A DNA stretch of 64,000 nucleotides, taken from the NCBI RefSeq assembly GCF_021026375.1, contig NZ_JAJNDB010000001.1, positions 124,001 to 188,000 on the forward strand, written 5' to 3'. Shown piece by piece: positions 7,877-15,547 of the stretch; the first letter of the stretch is position 1; every line of letters begins with the position of its first letter. The stretch is from Actinomycetospora endophytica. GTDB taxonomy: Bacteria; Actinomycetota; Actinomycetes; Mycobacteriales; Pseudonocardiaceae. Both the position numbers and the translations under genes were made by a program. The notes under the pieces are model-generated. The model searched no databases, was not told the DNA's origin, and saw only the letters and a program-made list of their open reading frames with translations.

Positions 7877-8929
7877 ATGGCTGCCGATGCCGACCGAGGG
7901 CGGCATCGCCGGAATGAGGCCGGCGAGCTCGTTCACCCCGCCCTGCTCTACGCCGACAACGACGCCTACATCGCAGAGACGGTCCCGTTCTTGCGCGAGG
8001 GTGCGGAGGCCGGCGAACCGGTGATGATGGCAGCGCCACCGGCCAAGCTCGATCTCGTGAGGCAAGCACTCGGCCCGGTCGCGTCCGAAGTGACCTTCCA
8101 CGACATGACCCTCTCCGGCCGCAACCCCGGGCGCATCATCGGCGGTGTCCTTCGAGCGTTCGCCGACGAGCACCCCGATACACGGGTACGCATCATCGGC
8201 GAGCCGATCTGGGCGGGGCGCAGCCCCGCGGAGTACACGGCTGCGGTCCAGCACGAGGCGTTGATCAATGTGGCGTTGGCGGATCGCCCGGCGACCATCC
8301 TCTGCCCGTATGACGTGACCGCCCTCGACGCCACCACGATCGCTGACGCGGCGAGGACGCACCCGGTGCTGGTCGAAGGAGGAACGAGCTTCAGGAGCGA
8401 CCAGTACAACGACCCCGTCGAACTCGCCCAGTGCTTCAGCAGCCGTCTCGCCGAGAGCGCCGAGCTCGGCGAGACGCTGGTGTTCGACGCCCCGGGCGGA
8501 CCCCGGGCAGTGCGTCTGGCGGTGGCTGAACACGCCCTCCGCGCCGGCCTCGATGAGGACCGCGTCGCCGATCTGTGCCTGGCCGCCTACGAGGTCGCGG
8601 TGAACACGGTCCTGCACACCGGACGGCCGGGGCTGCTCGCCGTATGGACGCGAGGGAGGGGCTCGCCGGCGGCGGAGCCCCCCGCGGTCGTCTGCGAGAT
8701 ACAGGACCGTGGCTGGATCGCCGACCCCCTCGTGGGTCGTCACGGGTGCGGGCCCGCCGAAGGAGGCGGCTACGGCCTGCACCTGGTCAACGAGCTCTGC
8801 GACCTCGTGCAGGTCCACAGCGACCCGAGCCTCGGGACCACGGTGCGGATGACGATGCGGCTGGCTGATCCGAGCCCATCCCCGTCTCACCACGGACCAG
8901 GTCGTCGCCCATCTCGACATCCCCGCTGA
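7877..8929 (+). CDS. MEDS-domain sensor with anti-sigma-type histidine kinase-like ATPase
   Basis: 350 aa. Residues about 18-180 match the MEDS/DcmR sensory domain (LVHPALLYADNDAYIAETV; later GEPIWAGRSPAEY and ILCPYD). Residues about 210-330 match the RsbW-like HATPase fold, with an N-box-like CLAAYEVAVNTVLHTG and a G-box GGGYGLHLVNELCDLV followed by LGTTVRMTM. This is the layout of 'anti-sigma factor RsbA family' proteins of actinomycetes, thought to sense a signal and bind a sigma factor or anti-anti-sigma factor. No partner gene is adjacent. ATG 7877 is preceded by a GAGAG-type ribosome site; the longer frame back to 7751 looks non-coding. Confidence 0.85.
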   Translation: MAADADRGRHRRNEAGELVHPALLYADNDAYIAETVPFLREGAEAGEPVMMAAPPAKLDLVRQALGPVASEVTFHDMTLSGRNPGRIIGGVLRAFADEHPDTRVRIIGEPIWAGRSPAEYTAAVQHEALINVALADRPATILCPYDVTALDATTIADAARTHPVLVEGGTSFRSDQYNDPVELAQCFSSRLAESAELGETLVFDAPGGPRAVRLAVAEHALRAGLDEDRVADLCLAAYEVAVNTVLHTGRPGLLAVWTRGRGSPAAEPPAVVCEIQDRGWIADPLVGRHGCGPAEGGGYGLHLVNELCDLVQVHSDPSLGTTVRMTMRLADPSPSPSHHGPGRRPSRHPR

Positions 8930-9314
8930 AGCTCCTCGGCGGAGGTGGGATTCAGTCAGGACCGCAGTTCACCGGCCGGCTCCTCGATCTCAGTCCTGGC
9001 TCGCGGCGGGATGGGGCCGGTCGGGGTCGTCGTAGGCGCCCCGTCGCTCCGGCGTCCCGACCCGAAGGTGGGCGGAACCGTCGGCTGGGCGCTCGAGCCC
9101 TCGTCACCGCACGGCCGGGCCCTCTCCGGCCAGGAGCCTCAGATAACAGTTTGGTAACGCCACCACATCGTTGATCGATGTAGGTAGGGACGGGCACGCG
9201 GCTCCCCCCGGGCGCGCCCGTCGAGGTCGAGCCCCCGGCCACCGCGCGCTGTCTCCGGCCGTGGGCTCGACCTCCCTCACCAGCCAACCAGCCGGTCCAC
9301 GGAAAGGCGCCCCG
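8930..9314. other. Intergenic region with leader hairpin
   Basis: No gene supported on either strand. The AT-richer stretch near 9140-9185 is a plausible promoter for the 86-aa gene, followed by the strong inverted repeat listed separately. Confidence 0.4.
9223..9274 (+). repeat. 12-bp perfect inverted repeat in a 5' leader
   Basis: GAGGTCGAGCCC (9223-9234) and GGGCTCGACCTC (9263-9274) are exact reverse complements separated by 28 nt that can pair further through GGCC/GGCC. The resulting RNA hairpin would end 40 nt before the ATG of the 86-aa gene, downstream of the likely promoter. There is no T tract, so an intrinsic terminator is not the obvious reading; a regulatory leader is possible. 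Confidence 0.45.
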
Positions 9315-9575
9315 ATGACCTCGCCCGAGCCCCCGGTCCCGCCCGCTCGACATCGCGCCGCCGAACCTGGCGGCATCCCTGCTGATGCGCTCATCCGCCA
9401 GACGCAGGCTCAGACGTCGAACGCCGAGGCGACCCCGTCCGAAATCGCGCCTCCCCCACCGGAACAGCCCCGGCCCTCGAGGCTGCCGAGCACCATCCTG
9501 CTCGTCGCGCTGAGCCTGATCGGCGTGGCGCTCCTCGCGCTCATCGTCCTGACCGAGACCGGCTTGCTGAACTGA
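9315..9575 (+). CDS. Small tail-anchored membrane protein
   Basis: 86 aa. A Pro-rich, polar N-terminal 58 residues (PPVPPARH, PPPPEQPRPS) is followed by a single C-terminal hydrophobic helix (TILLVALSLIGVALLALIVL) and a short tail, so the bulk would face the cytoplasm if tail-anchored. GGAAAGG lies upstream of ATG 9315. No family was recognised. It stands alone between the sensor gene and a convergent membrane gene. Confidence 0.65.
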   Translation: MTSPEPPVPPARHRAAEPGGIPADALIRQTQAQTSNAEATPSEIAPPPPEQPRPSRLPSTILLVALSLIGVALLALIVLTETGLLN

Positions 9576-9626
9576 CCGACATGCCCGGTCCGCAGCACCG
9601 CCACGGAAACTGAATCCCTCCCGGGG

Positions 9627-10082
9627 TTACAGCGGGTGGTCGTGATGGCTTGCCGCCGGGGTGGGCTCGCGTGGAGGCGGCGGGAACAACGTCGGCGGCA
9701 GCCATCCGGTGTGGCCGGCCCGGGCGAACCACGCTGCAGCGAGCGCGGCTGCGCTCGGAAGCGAGCACATCACGGCGAGGATGCCCGCGCCATCGAGTCG
9801 ACCCAGTCCGCCCACACCCACACACGCGGCGAGGACGGCCGCCAGCCCGGCCCAGAGCACGTAGGACGTACGTCCGAGCCCCAGCGCGCAGGCCGCGGTG
9901 ACCAGGCTCAGGACGTTCAGGGAGCGGAAGAGGTCCGGCTCGGGCCCGGCCCATCCGAGCAGATAGATCACCCCGGCGAAGGCCAACGACGTCACCGTGA
10001 GGCGGCGGGCAGCCCGACGAGGGTCCGGACGACGATCCAGCGCACCAGCGCTCGCGCGGGTGGCGTTCCTCGGTGGGCTCAT
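9627..10082 (-). CDS. Predicted four-helix membrane protein
   Basis: 151 aa. A basic N-terminus (about 28 residues, many Arg) precedes four hydrophobic segments (VTSLAFAGVIYLLGW; LNVLSLVTAACALGLG; LWAGLAAVLAACVGVGG; ILAVMCSLPSAAALAAAWFA) and a Pro/His-rich tail. ATG 10082 has GGGAGG 6 nt upstream. Much longer in-frame readings upstream are antisense to the P450 gene and were discarded. Function unknown. Confidence 0.72.
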   Translation of the reverse strand: MSPPRNATRASAGALDRRPDPRRAARRLTVTSLAFAGVIYLLGWAGPEPDLFRSLNVLSLVTAACALGLGRTSYVLWAGLAAVLAACVGVGGLGRLDGAGILAVMCSLPSAAALAAAWFARAGHTGWLPPTLFPPPPREPTPAASHHDHPL

Positions 10083-10646
10083 CGAGAGCCTCCCGTCGAT
10101 CGACAGCACAGGACGCATCACGTCATGGGACGAGATGCCTCGTACGCGGCATATATCGATCCGTGTTTCGGCTCCGTTACCAGACCTTGATGTGCGTCGG
10201 ATCATGATCCCGGAGGTCGCGGATGAAAGTATGCGCCCACCGAGCGACCGCAGGTGCGGGCATTGACCACCGCGGATACTGGAGTCGATCAGCAATTGCG
10301 TTGTTCGCAATTGGCGAGAGATGTGCGGACAGGGCGGAGTTGATGAGCTCGATCCACGGAGATCTGGCATGGCCAGCGACTCCTCGAAACGAACGGCATG
10401 TTCGAGTTCACCGGCGCCCGGTACCGTTCCCGGACGTCTTTCCCATCGCGGTGGCGCCGGCAGAGGGTCATTCCACCCAGTCGGCCGGACGGGCAGCGCA
10501 TGCCGCGACCGTCCGCTCACGCGCCGCGCGGACGCGGTTACCGGTCGTGGGCTGGCAGGACGACTGGAAGCCTTCCGCGGTCCGCCCACGGCCCGGGGAA
10601 CCCAGACTCGGACGGGCACGAGGCCCATCGCCCCGAGGAGCACGCC
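10083..10646. other. Intergenic promoter region of the P450 gene
   Basis: No protein-coding signal is convincing in the 564 nt. It holds AT-richer stretches around 10150-10215 and 10285-10320 and the palindrome at 10293. It must contain the divergent promoters for the membrane protein and the P450-reductase. Confidence 0.5.
10293..10313. promoter_or_regulatory. Operator-like palindrome upstream of the P450 gene
   Basis: Arms CAATTGCG and CGCAATTG flank TTGTT. The site is conspicuously AT-rich for this DNA and lies about 330 nt upstream of the P450 start. Its length and symmetry suit a TetR-type repressor, the class that controls CYP102 genes in Bacillus (Bm3R1), although no such regulator is adjacent here. 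Confidence 0.5.
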
Positions 10647-13600
10647 GTGGCCGACACGTATCCGCGTCCACCCGGAGCCCGCCCGATCCCGGGGCCTCCG
10701 GGGCGGCCCTTCGTCGGGAACCTCCTCGATCTCCCGCGCGGTCGCATGATCCGCACCATGGCGGACCTGGCGCTGCGGTACGGCCCGATGATGCAGATCA
10801 ACGTGCTCGGCGGCGACCGGTACGTCGCCTCCGGCCTGGAGATGTTCGACGACCTCTGCGACGAGTCCCGCTTCGCCAAGTTCGTCGCCAGGCCCCAGCA
10901 TGTCCTCGGGAGCGCGCTGCCGACCCGTGGACTGTTCACCTCCGAGTCCGGCGACCCGTTGTGGAAGAGCGCCCACGAGGTCCTCCTGCCCGCGTTCTCG
11001 ATGCGCTCGATCCGCGGCTACACCCCGCTGATGATCGACATCGCCGACCAGCTGATGCTCAAGTGGGAGCGCCTCAATCCCGGCGAGCTGGTCGACGTCA
11101 CCGCCGACATGACCCGGCTGACCCTCGACACGATCGCGCTGTGCGGGTTCGGGTACCGCTTCAACTCCTTCTACCGCGACAGCCGCCACCCCTTCGTCGA
11201 GGCGATGATGGTCATGCTCGCCGAGGGCCAGGCCCGGCTGCGGCTTCCCGACCCGGTCGTGAAGGCCCGCCGCCGCGCGCTGCGCCGGTTCGACGCGAGC
11301 GTCGAGCTCATGACGACGACCGTGCAGGGGATCATCGACGAGCGCCGGGGGTCCGACGACCCCGGTGACGACCTGCTCGGGCGGATGCTGGCCGGCGTCG
11401 ACAAGGACGGCAAGCGGCTGCCCGACCGCGACATCGTCTCCCAGTGCATCACCTTCCTCATCGCGGGCCACGAGACGACCAGCGGCCTGCTGGCGTTCGC
11501 CGTGCACTACCTGTCCCGCCACCCCGAGGTCGCACGCCGGGCGCAGGCCGAGGTCGACGAGGTGCTGGGCACCGACCCGACAGTCCCGCCCACCGATGCC
11601 CAGCTCGGACGGCTGACCTACATCTCCCAGATCCTCGAGGAGACCCTGCGGCTCTGGCCGACCGCGCCGGCGTTCTTCCGGCGGCCGCTCGAGGACACGA
11701 CGGTCGGCGGGTACGAGTTCACGGCCGGGACACCGATCATGGCCCTGTCGATGGCGCTGCACCGGCAGAAGGACATCTGGGGGGCCGACGCCGAGGAGTT
11801 CGACCCCGAGCACTTCGCGGCCGAGCGACGCGACGGCCTCCCGCCGAACGCCTTCAAGCCGTTCGGGACGGGCGCGCGAGCCTGCATCGGGCGGCAGTTC
11901 GCCCTGCAGGAGGCCGTGCTCGTGCTGGCCATGGTCGTCCAGCGCTTCGACCTCATCGGCGACCCGGGCTACGAGCTCGACGTGCGTGAGTCGATCACCA
12001 TCAAGCCCCAGGGCCTGATGATCACCGTCCGGCCCCGGGACGGCCGGACCCAGGGAGCGGTGCCGCGCCCGGTCGCCGCGACGTCACCGGCGGCCGCGGC
12101 AGCGACGAGCTCCGCGCCCGAGGCAGTCGTGCCCACGGTCGACGGGCACGGGACCCCGCTGCTCGTGCTCTTCGGGTCGAACCTCGGGGCCGCGGAGGAC
12201 ATCGCCCGCCGGATCGCCCGCGACGGCGCCGACCGGGGGTGGGCCGCGACGGTCGCGGGGCTCGACGACCGGGTGGGCGATCTTCCTCGCGACGGGGCCG
12301 TGGTGATCGTGTCGGCGTCGTACAACGGCATGCCGCCGGACAACGCCGTCCGCTTCTGCGACTGGCTGCGTGGCGACGAGGCTTCCGCCTCCGGCGTCCG
12401 CTACGCCGTCTTCGGCTGCGGCAACCGGGACTGGGCCTCGACCTATCAGGCCGTCCCGACCCTGATCGATGCGCGGCTGGCCGAAGAGGGGGCGACCCGC
12501 GTCCACCCGCGGGGCGAGGGCGACGCCCGCGGCGACTTCGACGCCCAGTTCCAGACCTGGTACGACGGCCTCTGGGACGCGCTCGGGACGGCCTGCGGGC
12601 TCTCCGCGGATGCGGCCGCCGCGTCGGTGGACGCTGCCCCGCGGCTGTCGATGGAGCTGGAGAACCGGCGGACCGCGAGCCCCGTCGTGCTCTCGTTCCG
12701 CGCGGTGCCCGCCACGGTGCGGGTCAACCGCGAGCTCACCGCCCGAGCGGGCCGACCCGGCGGCCGCTCGGTGCGCCACCTCGAGATCGCGCTGCCCGCC
12801 GACGTGACCTACGACGTCGGCGACCACCTCGGTGTCCTCCCGCGCAACGACGTCGACCTGCTCACCCGGGTGACCGCACGGTTCGGCCTCGACGCCGGCC
12901 AGTACCTCACGCTGCGCGCCCGCGGCGGCGCCCCGACCCACCTGCCCACCGACCAGCCGTACCCGCTGCTCGGCGTCCTCGCCGGCTGCGTCGAGCTGCA
13001 GGACGTCGCGACCCGTCCCCAGCTGGCGGCGATGGCGGCGCACCTGCCCGAGGGCCTGGCGCGCGAGGAGCTCGCCGAGCTCGCGGGCACCGGTGAGGAC
13101 TCCCGCGCGCGCTACCGCGAGCGCATCGCCGCACCGCGCCGGACGTTCCTCGAGCTCCTCGAGGCGCATCCCGACTGCGAACTCCCCTTCGTGGAGTTCC
13201 TCGACCTCCTCCCCGCCCTGCGGCCGCGCTACTACTCGATCTCCTCCGCGCCGTCGGTGAGCGACGAGGCGTCGGTGACCGTGGGGGTGCTCGACGAGCC
13301 GGCCCGCTCGGGCGAGGGTCGCTACCGCGGGGTGTGCTCGCGCCACCTCGCGGAGACCCCGGAGGGCGGCACCGTGTTCGTCCTGGTCCGGACCCCGACG
13401 ATCGCCTTCCGCCCACCGGAGAACCCACACACGCCGATGATCATGATCGGCGCCGGGACGGGGATGGCTCCGTTCCGTGGCTTCCTGCAGGACCGTGCTG
13501 CTCTCAAGGCGCAGAACGTGCCGATCGCGGAGTCACTCGTCGTGCTCGGCTGCCGTGACCCGCAGGACGACCTGCTCTACGCCGATGAGCTCGCCGGCTA

Positions 13601-13904
13601 CGAGAAGGAGGGGGTGGCGCGGCTCCTGACTGCCTGCTCGCGGGTCCAGGGCTATCCGCACCGCTACGTCCAGCACGTGCTCGAGGCGAGCGCCGACGAC
13701 GTCTGGGACCTCCTCCAGCGCGACGCCGCGATCTACGTCTGCGGCAACGCGAGCACGATGGCGCCGGGGGTGCGCGCGGCCCTGGCGGCGGTGTTCCGCG
13801 CGAAGACCGGGGCAGTCGAGACCGACGCCGACGCCTGGCTCGCGGGCCTGCGGTCGGGCGGGCGCTATCTCGAGGACATCTGGGGCGAGACGGCGGTCGT
13901 CTGA
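10647..13904 (+). CDS. Self-sufficient cytochrome P450:NADPH-P450 reductase (CYP102-like)
   Basis: 1085 aa, close to the roughly 1050 of P450 BM3. Heme domain: proline-rich start (GPPGRP), I-helix AGHETTSG with Thr277 in the oxygen-activation place, an ETLR K-helix and the heme-thiolate motif FGTGARACIG with Cys413. After an Ala-rich linker (about residues 470-495), the FMN domain begins at GTPLLVLFGSNLGAAED and contains SASYNG and FGCGNRDW. The FAD/NADPH domain carries RYYSISSAPS, GVCSRHL and IGAGTGMAPFRGF, ending SGGRYLEDIW. It would hydroxylate medium or long-chain fatty acids at subterminal carbons with NADPH, in one chain. GTG 10647 has GAGGAG 6 nt upstream; the longer open frame upstream is non-coding. 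Confidence 0.95.
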   Translation: MADTYPRPPGARPIPGPPGRPFVGNLLDLPRGRMIRTMADLALRYGPMMQINVLGGDRYVASGLEMFDDLCDESRFAKFVARPQHVLGSALPTRGLFTSESGDPLWKSAHEVLLPAFSMRSIRGYTPLMIDIADQLMLKWERLNPGELVDVTADMTRLTLDTIALCGFGYRFNSFYRDSRHPFVEAMMVMLAEGQARLRLPDPVVKARRRALRRFDASVELMTTTVQGIIDERRGSDDPGDDLLGRMLAGVDKDGKRLPDRDIVSQCITFLIAGHETTSGLLAFAVHYLSRHPEVARRAQAEVDEVLGTDPTVPPTDAQLGRLTYISQILEETLRLWPTAPAFFRRPLEDTTVGGYEFTAGTPIMALSMALHRQKDIWGADAEEFDPEHFAAERRDGLPPNAFKPFGTGARACIGRQFALQEAVLVLAMVVQRFDLIGDPGYELDVRESITIKPQGLMITVRPRDGRTQGAVPRPVAATSPAAAAATSSAPEAVVPTVDGHGTPLLVLFGSNLGAAEDIARRIARDGADRGWAATVAGLDDRVGDLPRDGAVVIVSASYNGMPPDNAVRFCDWLRGDEASASGVRYAVFGCGNRDWASTYQAVPTLIDARLAEEGATRVHPRGEGDARGDFDAQFQTWYDGLWDALGTACGLSADAAAASVDAAPRLSMELENRRTASPVVLSFRAVPATVRVNRELTARAGRPGGRSVRHLEIALPADVTYDVGDHLGVLPRNDVDLLTRVTARFGLDAGQYLTLRARGGAPTHLPTDQPYPLLGVLAGCVELQDVATRPQLAAMAAHLPEGLAREELAELAGTGEDSRARYRERIAAPRRTFLELLEAHPDCELPFVEFLDLLPALRPRYYSISSAPSVSDEASVTVGVLDEPARSGEGRYRGVCSRHLAETPEGGTVFVLVRTPTIAFRPPENPHTPMIMIGAGTGMAPFRGFLQDRAALKAQNVPIAESLVVLGCRDPQDDLLYADELAGYEKEGVARLLTACSRVQGYPHRYVQHVLEASADDVWDLLQRDAAIYVCGNASTMAPGVRAALAAVFRAKTGAVETDADAWLAGLRSGGRYLEDIWGETAVV

Positions 13905-13953
13905 CGATCCCACCGGCTCGTCGTCTCCCGGCGTTCTCGGTGGTCGGCCGAGG

Positions 13954-14373
13954 TCATTCAACGGTCGAGAGGTGCTGCCGAAGCTTGTCGGCCGCGTCCG
14001 CGTCCTTGGCCGCCAGGGTCCCATAGGCAAGCTTCGCGTCGGCGATCGCGTGTACTCGATCTGCCATTGCTTGTAGTACCTGACCGCGAGCGGCCTTGGC
14101 CTCGTCCTGCGCTGTCTTCGCCGACGAGGCCGAGACCTGGATGCCGAAATAGGCTCCTACCATCGCGGCGATCGGACTCGCCACGATCCCCAGAGCGGAC
14201 GCGCCGTCCGGGCCACGCCAGAACAGGGCAACGACGAGAAACGCGAGGATGACAGCGGCCAATCCGATACCGAGGGCGATCAGGCTCCACTTGTACCTCG
14301 AATCACTCTCGTGATCATCGTCGCCACCCTGCCGCTGCATCGCGGTGCCGGCATCACCGTCCGAGCCTGCCAT
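13954..14373 (-). CDS. Hypothetical two-helix membrane protein
   Basis: 139 aa. An acidic, Gln/Asp-rich N-terminus (25 residues) is followed by two hydrophobic segments (WSLIALGIGLAAVILAFLVV; ALGIVASPIAAMVGAYFGIQ) and a long Ala/Lys/Asp-rich C-terminal helix (AKTAQDEAKAARGQVLQAM) likely to form a cytoplasmic coiled coil. GGGAGG precedes ATG 14373 at ideal spacing. No known domain was recognised. It is convergent with the P450 gene, with a 49-nt gap. Confidence 0.75.
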   Translation of the reverse strand: MAGSDGDAGTAMQRQGGDDDHESDSRYKWSLIALGIGLAAVILAFLVVALFWRGPDGASALGIVASPIAAMVGAYFGIQVSASSAKTAQDEAKAARGQVLQAMADRVHAIADAKLAYGTLAAKDADAADKLRQHLSTVE

Positions 14374-14977
14374 GATTCCTCCCGTTTGAGGCGATGGGGT
14401 AGTAGAGCGGGTCGAGCCGCGGAGTTGTCAAGGTGGTCGAAGCTACGGCCCCCGTCGGGGACGGGCATTTTCCACCCAGCCATGCTGATTCCGGCCGGCG
14501 GCCGTTCGATCAGCATGGACTCCTCCCCAGGAATCGTTTGGAGACGATGTGTCCTGGCGCGCCGCCGCCGGTTCCTCGAACTCGAGCACAACGGGCTGGC
14601 TTCTCTCCGTTGTTCGCTGAACCGGATCCGGGCTCGAGGTGACCTCGCTCCAGCGGTCGTCGTTGACGCGGCCGGCTGAAAGGCTCCGGTGATCGGCCCG
14701 CCTGCAGCAGCGGGGCGGTCACAGTCAGACGAGAATGTGGCGCTTCACGGGCACAGGGGCTATCACCCATGAGGCTTGTCGGAACGATGGTTCATCCGCC
14801 GCGGGTGATGCCGACGCCGCCCACCAGGCTCACCGTGACGCGTATCCGCGCCCGAGGCCGTCGGCAGGGAGCTACACGAGTTTCGCCCGGTCTGGCCGGG
14901 ACCGTACCCGATCGAACTCGCCGGGCGATTCGGTGCAGCGAGGTGCGGATGCCCAACGGTTCGCGAGCGAGGTCGAG
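14374..14977. other. Intergenic, no supported gene
   Basis: 604 nt with no reading frame that has both a credible start and protein-like composition. It includes the inverted repeat at 14481-14517. The region 14870-14960 is the likely promoter area of the DUF7144 gene. Confidence 0.4.
14481..14517. repeat. Inverted repeat CATGCTGAT / ATCAGCATG
   Basis: Nine-nt perfect arms separated by 19 nt of GC-rich sequence, within a gene-free stretch upstream of the minus-strand 139-aa gene. It could be an operator or a hairpin. No flanking T tract on either side. Confidence 0.3.
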
Positions 14978-15496
14978 ATGAGTGAGACCCAACCAAGCCC
15001 GACAGTGCGCAACCTGGCGGGATCGGTCAGCGAGTCGACCGACCCGGAGCCGAGTGGCCACGCATCGGGGGAGTCACGCCAGACGGTGGACATGACCGGA
15101 ATCGGTCTCGTCACGTACGCCGGAGCCGTGTTGATCCTGGCGGGTTTCTTCGAGGTGATCGAGGGACTGACGGGCGTGCTGCGACCGGCAGTCTACGTAG
15201 CCGGAGGCGACCACATGCTGATCGCGCTCGGGTACTCAGGATGGGGCTGGCTACATCTCGCCCTCGGCGTCCTCAGCGTGGTCACCGGTGTCGCCGTTTT
15301 CGCGTTGCGCCCATGGGCGTGCACCGTCGGTATCGTACTCGCCGGTCTCAGCGCGATCGTGAACCTGGCGTTCATTCCGGCCTACCCGATCTGGGGCGTC
15401 GTCCTCATCGGGGTCGACCTGCTGGTTATCTACGCTTTGGTCGCACACGGCGCCCGCCATGAAGTTCAGGTCAAGAACCACAGCCAAGACAGCTGA
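14978..15496 (+). CDS. DUF7144-type four-helix membrane protein
   Basis: 172 aa. A 40-residue Ser/Glu/Pro-rich lead is followed by four hydrophobic helices. The pattern AGAVLILAGFFEVIEGLTGVL, GYSGWGWLHLALGVLSVVTGVAV, ACTVGIVLAGLSAIVNLAFIPAYPIW and VDLLVIYALVAHG matches the actinobacterial membrane family I know as DUF7144, whose function is unknown. ATG 14978 follows a GAGG-type site; the frame opens far upstream but has no protein-like content there. It lies 51 nt before the flavin monooxygenase gene and may be co-transcribed with it. Confidence 0.82.
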   Translation: MSETQPSPTVRNLAGSVSESTDPEPSGHASGESRQTVDMTGIGLVTYAGAVLILAGFFEVIEGLTGVLRPAVYVAGGDHMLIALGYSGWGWLHLALGVLSVVTGVAVFALRPWACTVGIVLAGLSAIVNLAFIPAYPIWGVVLIGVDLLVIYALVAHGARHEVQVKNHSQDS

Positions 15497-15547
15497 GAAC
15501 GCACGCATTCAGATCGAGAACACCCATCCGCACCGAAGGCCGAGCTC

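Noticed and set aside
9627-11813. A 728-codon minus-strand frame covering the first third of the P450 gene.
   Set aside because: It is antisense to a P450 with every motif intact. Only its last 151 codons, after a GGGAGG site, look like a real membrane protein.
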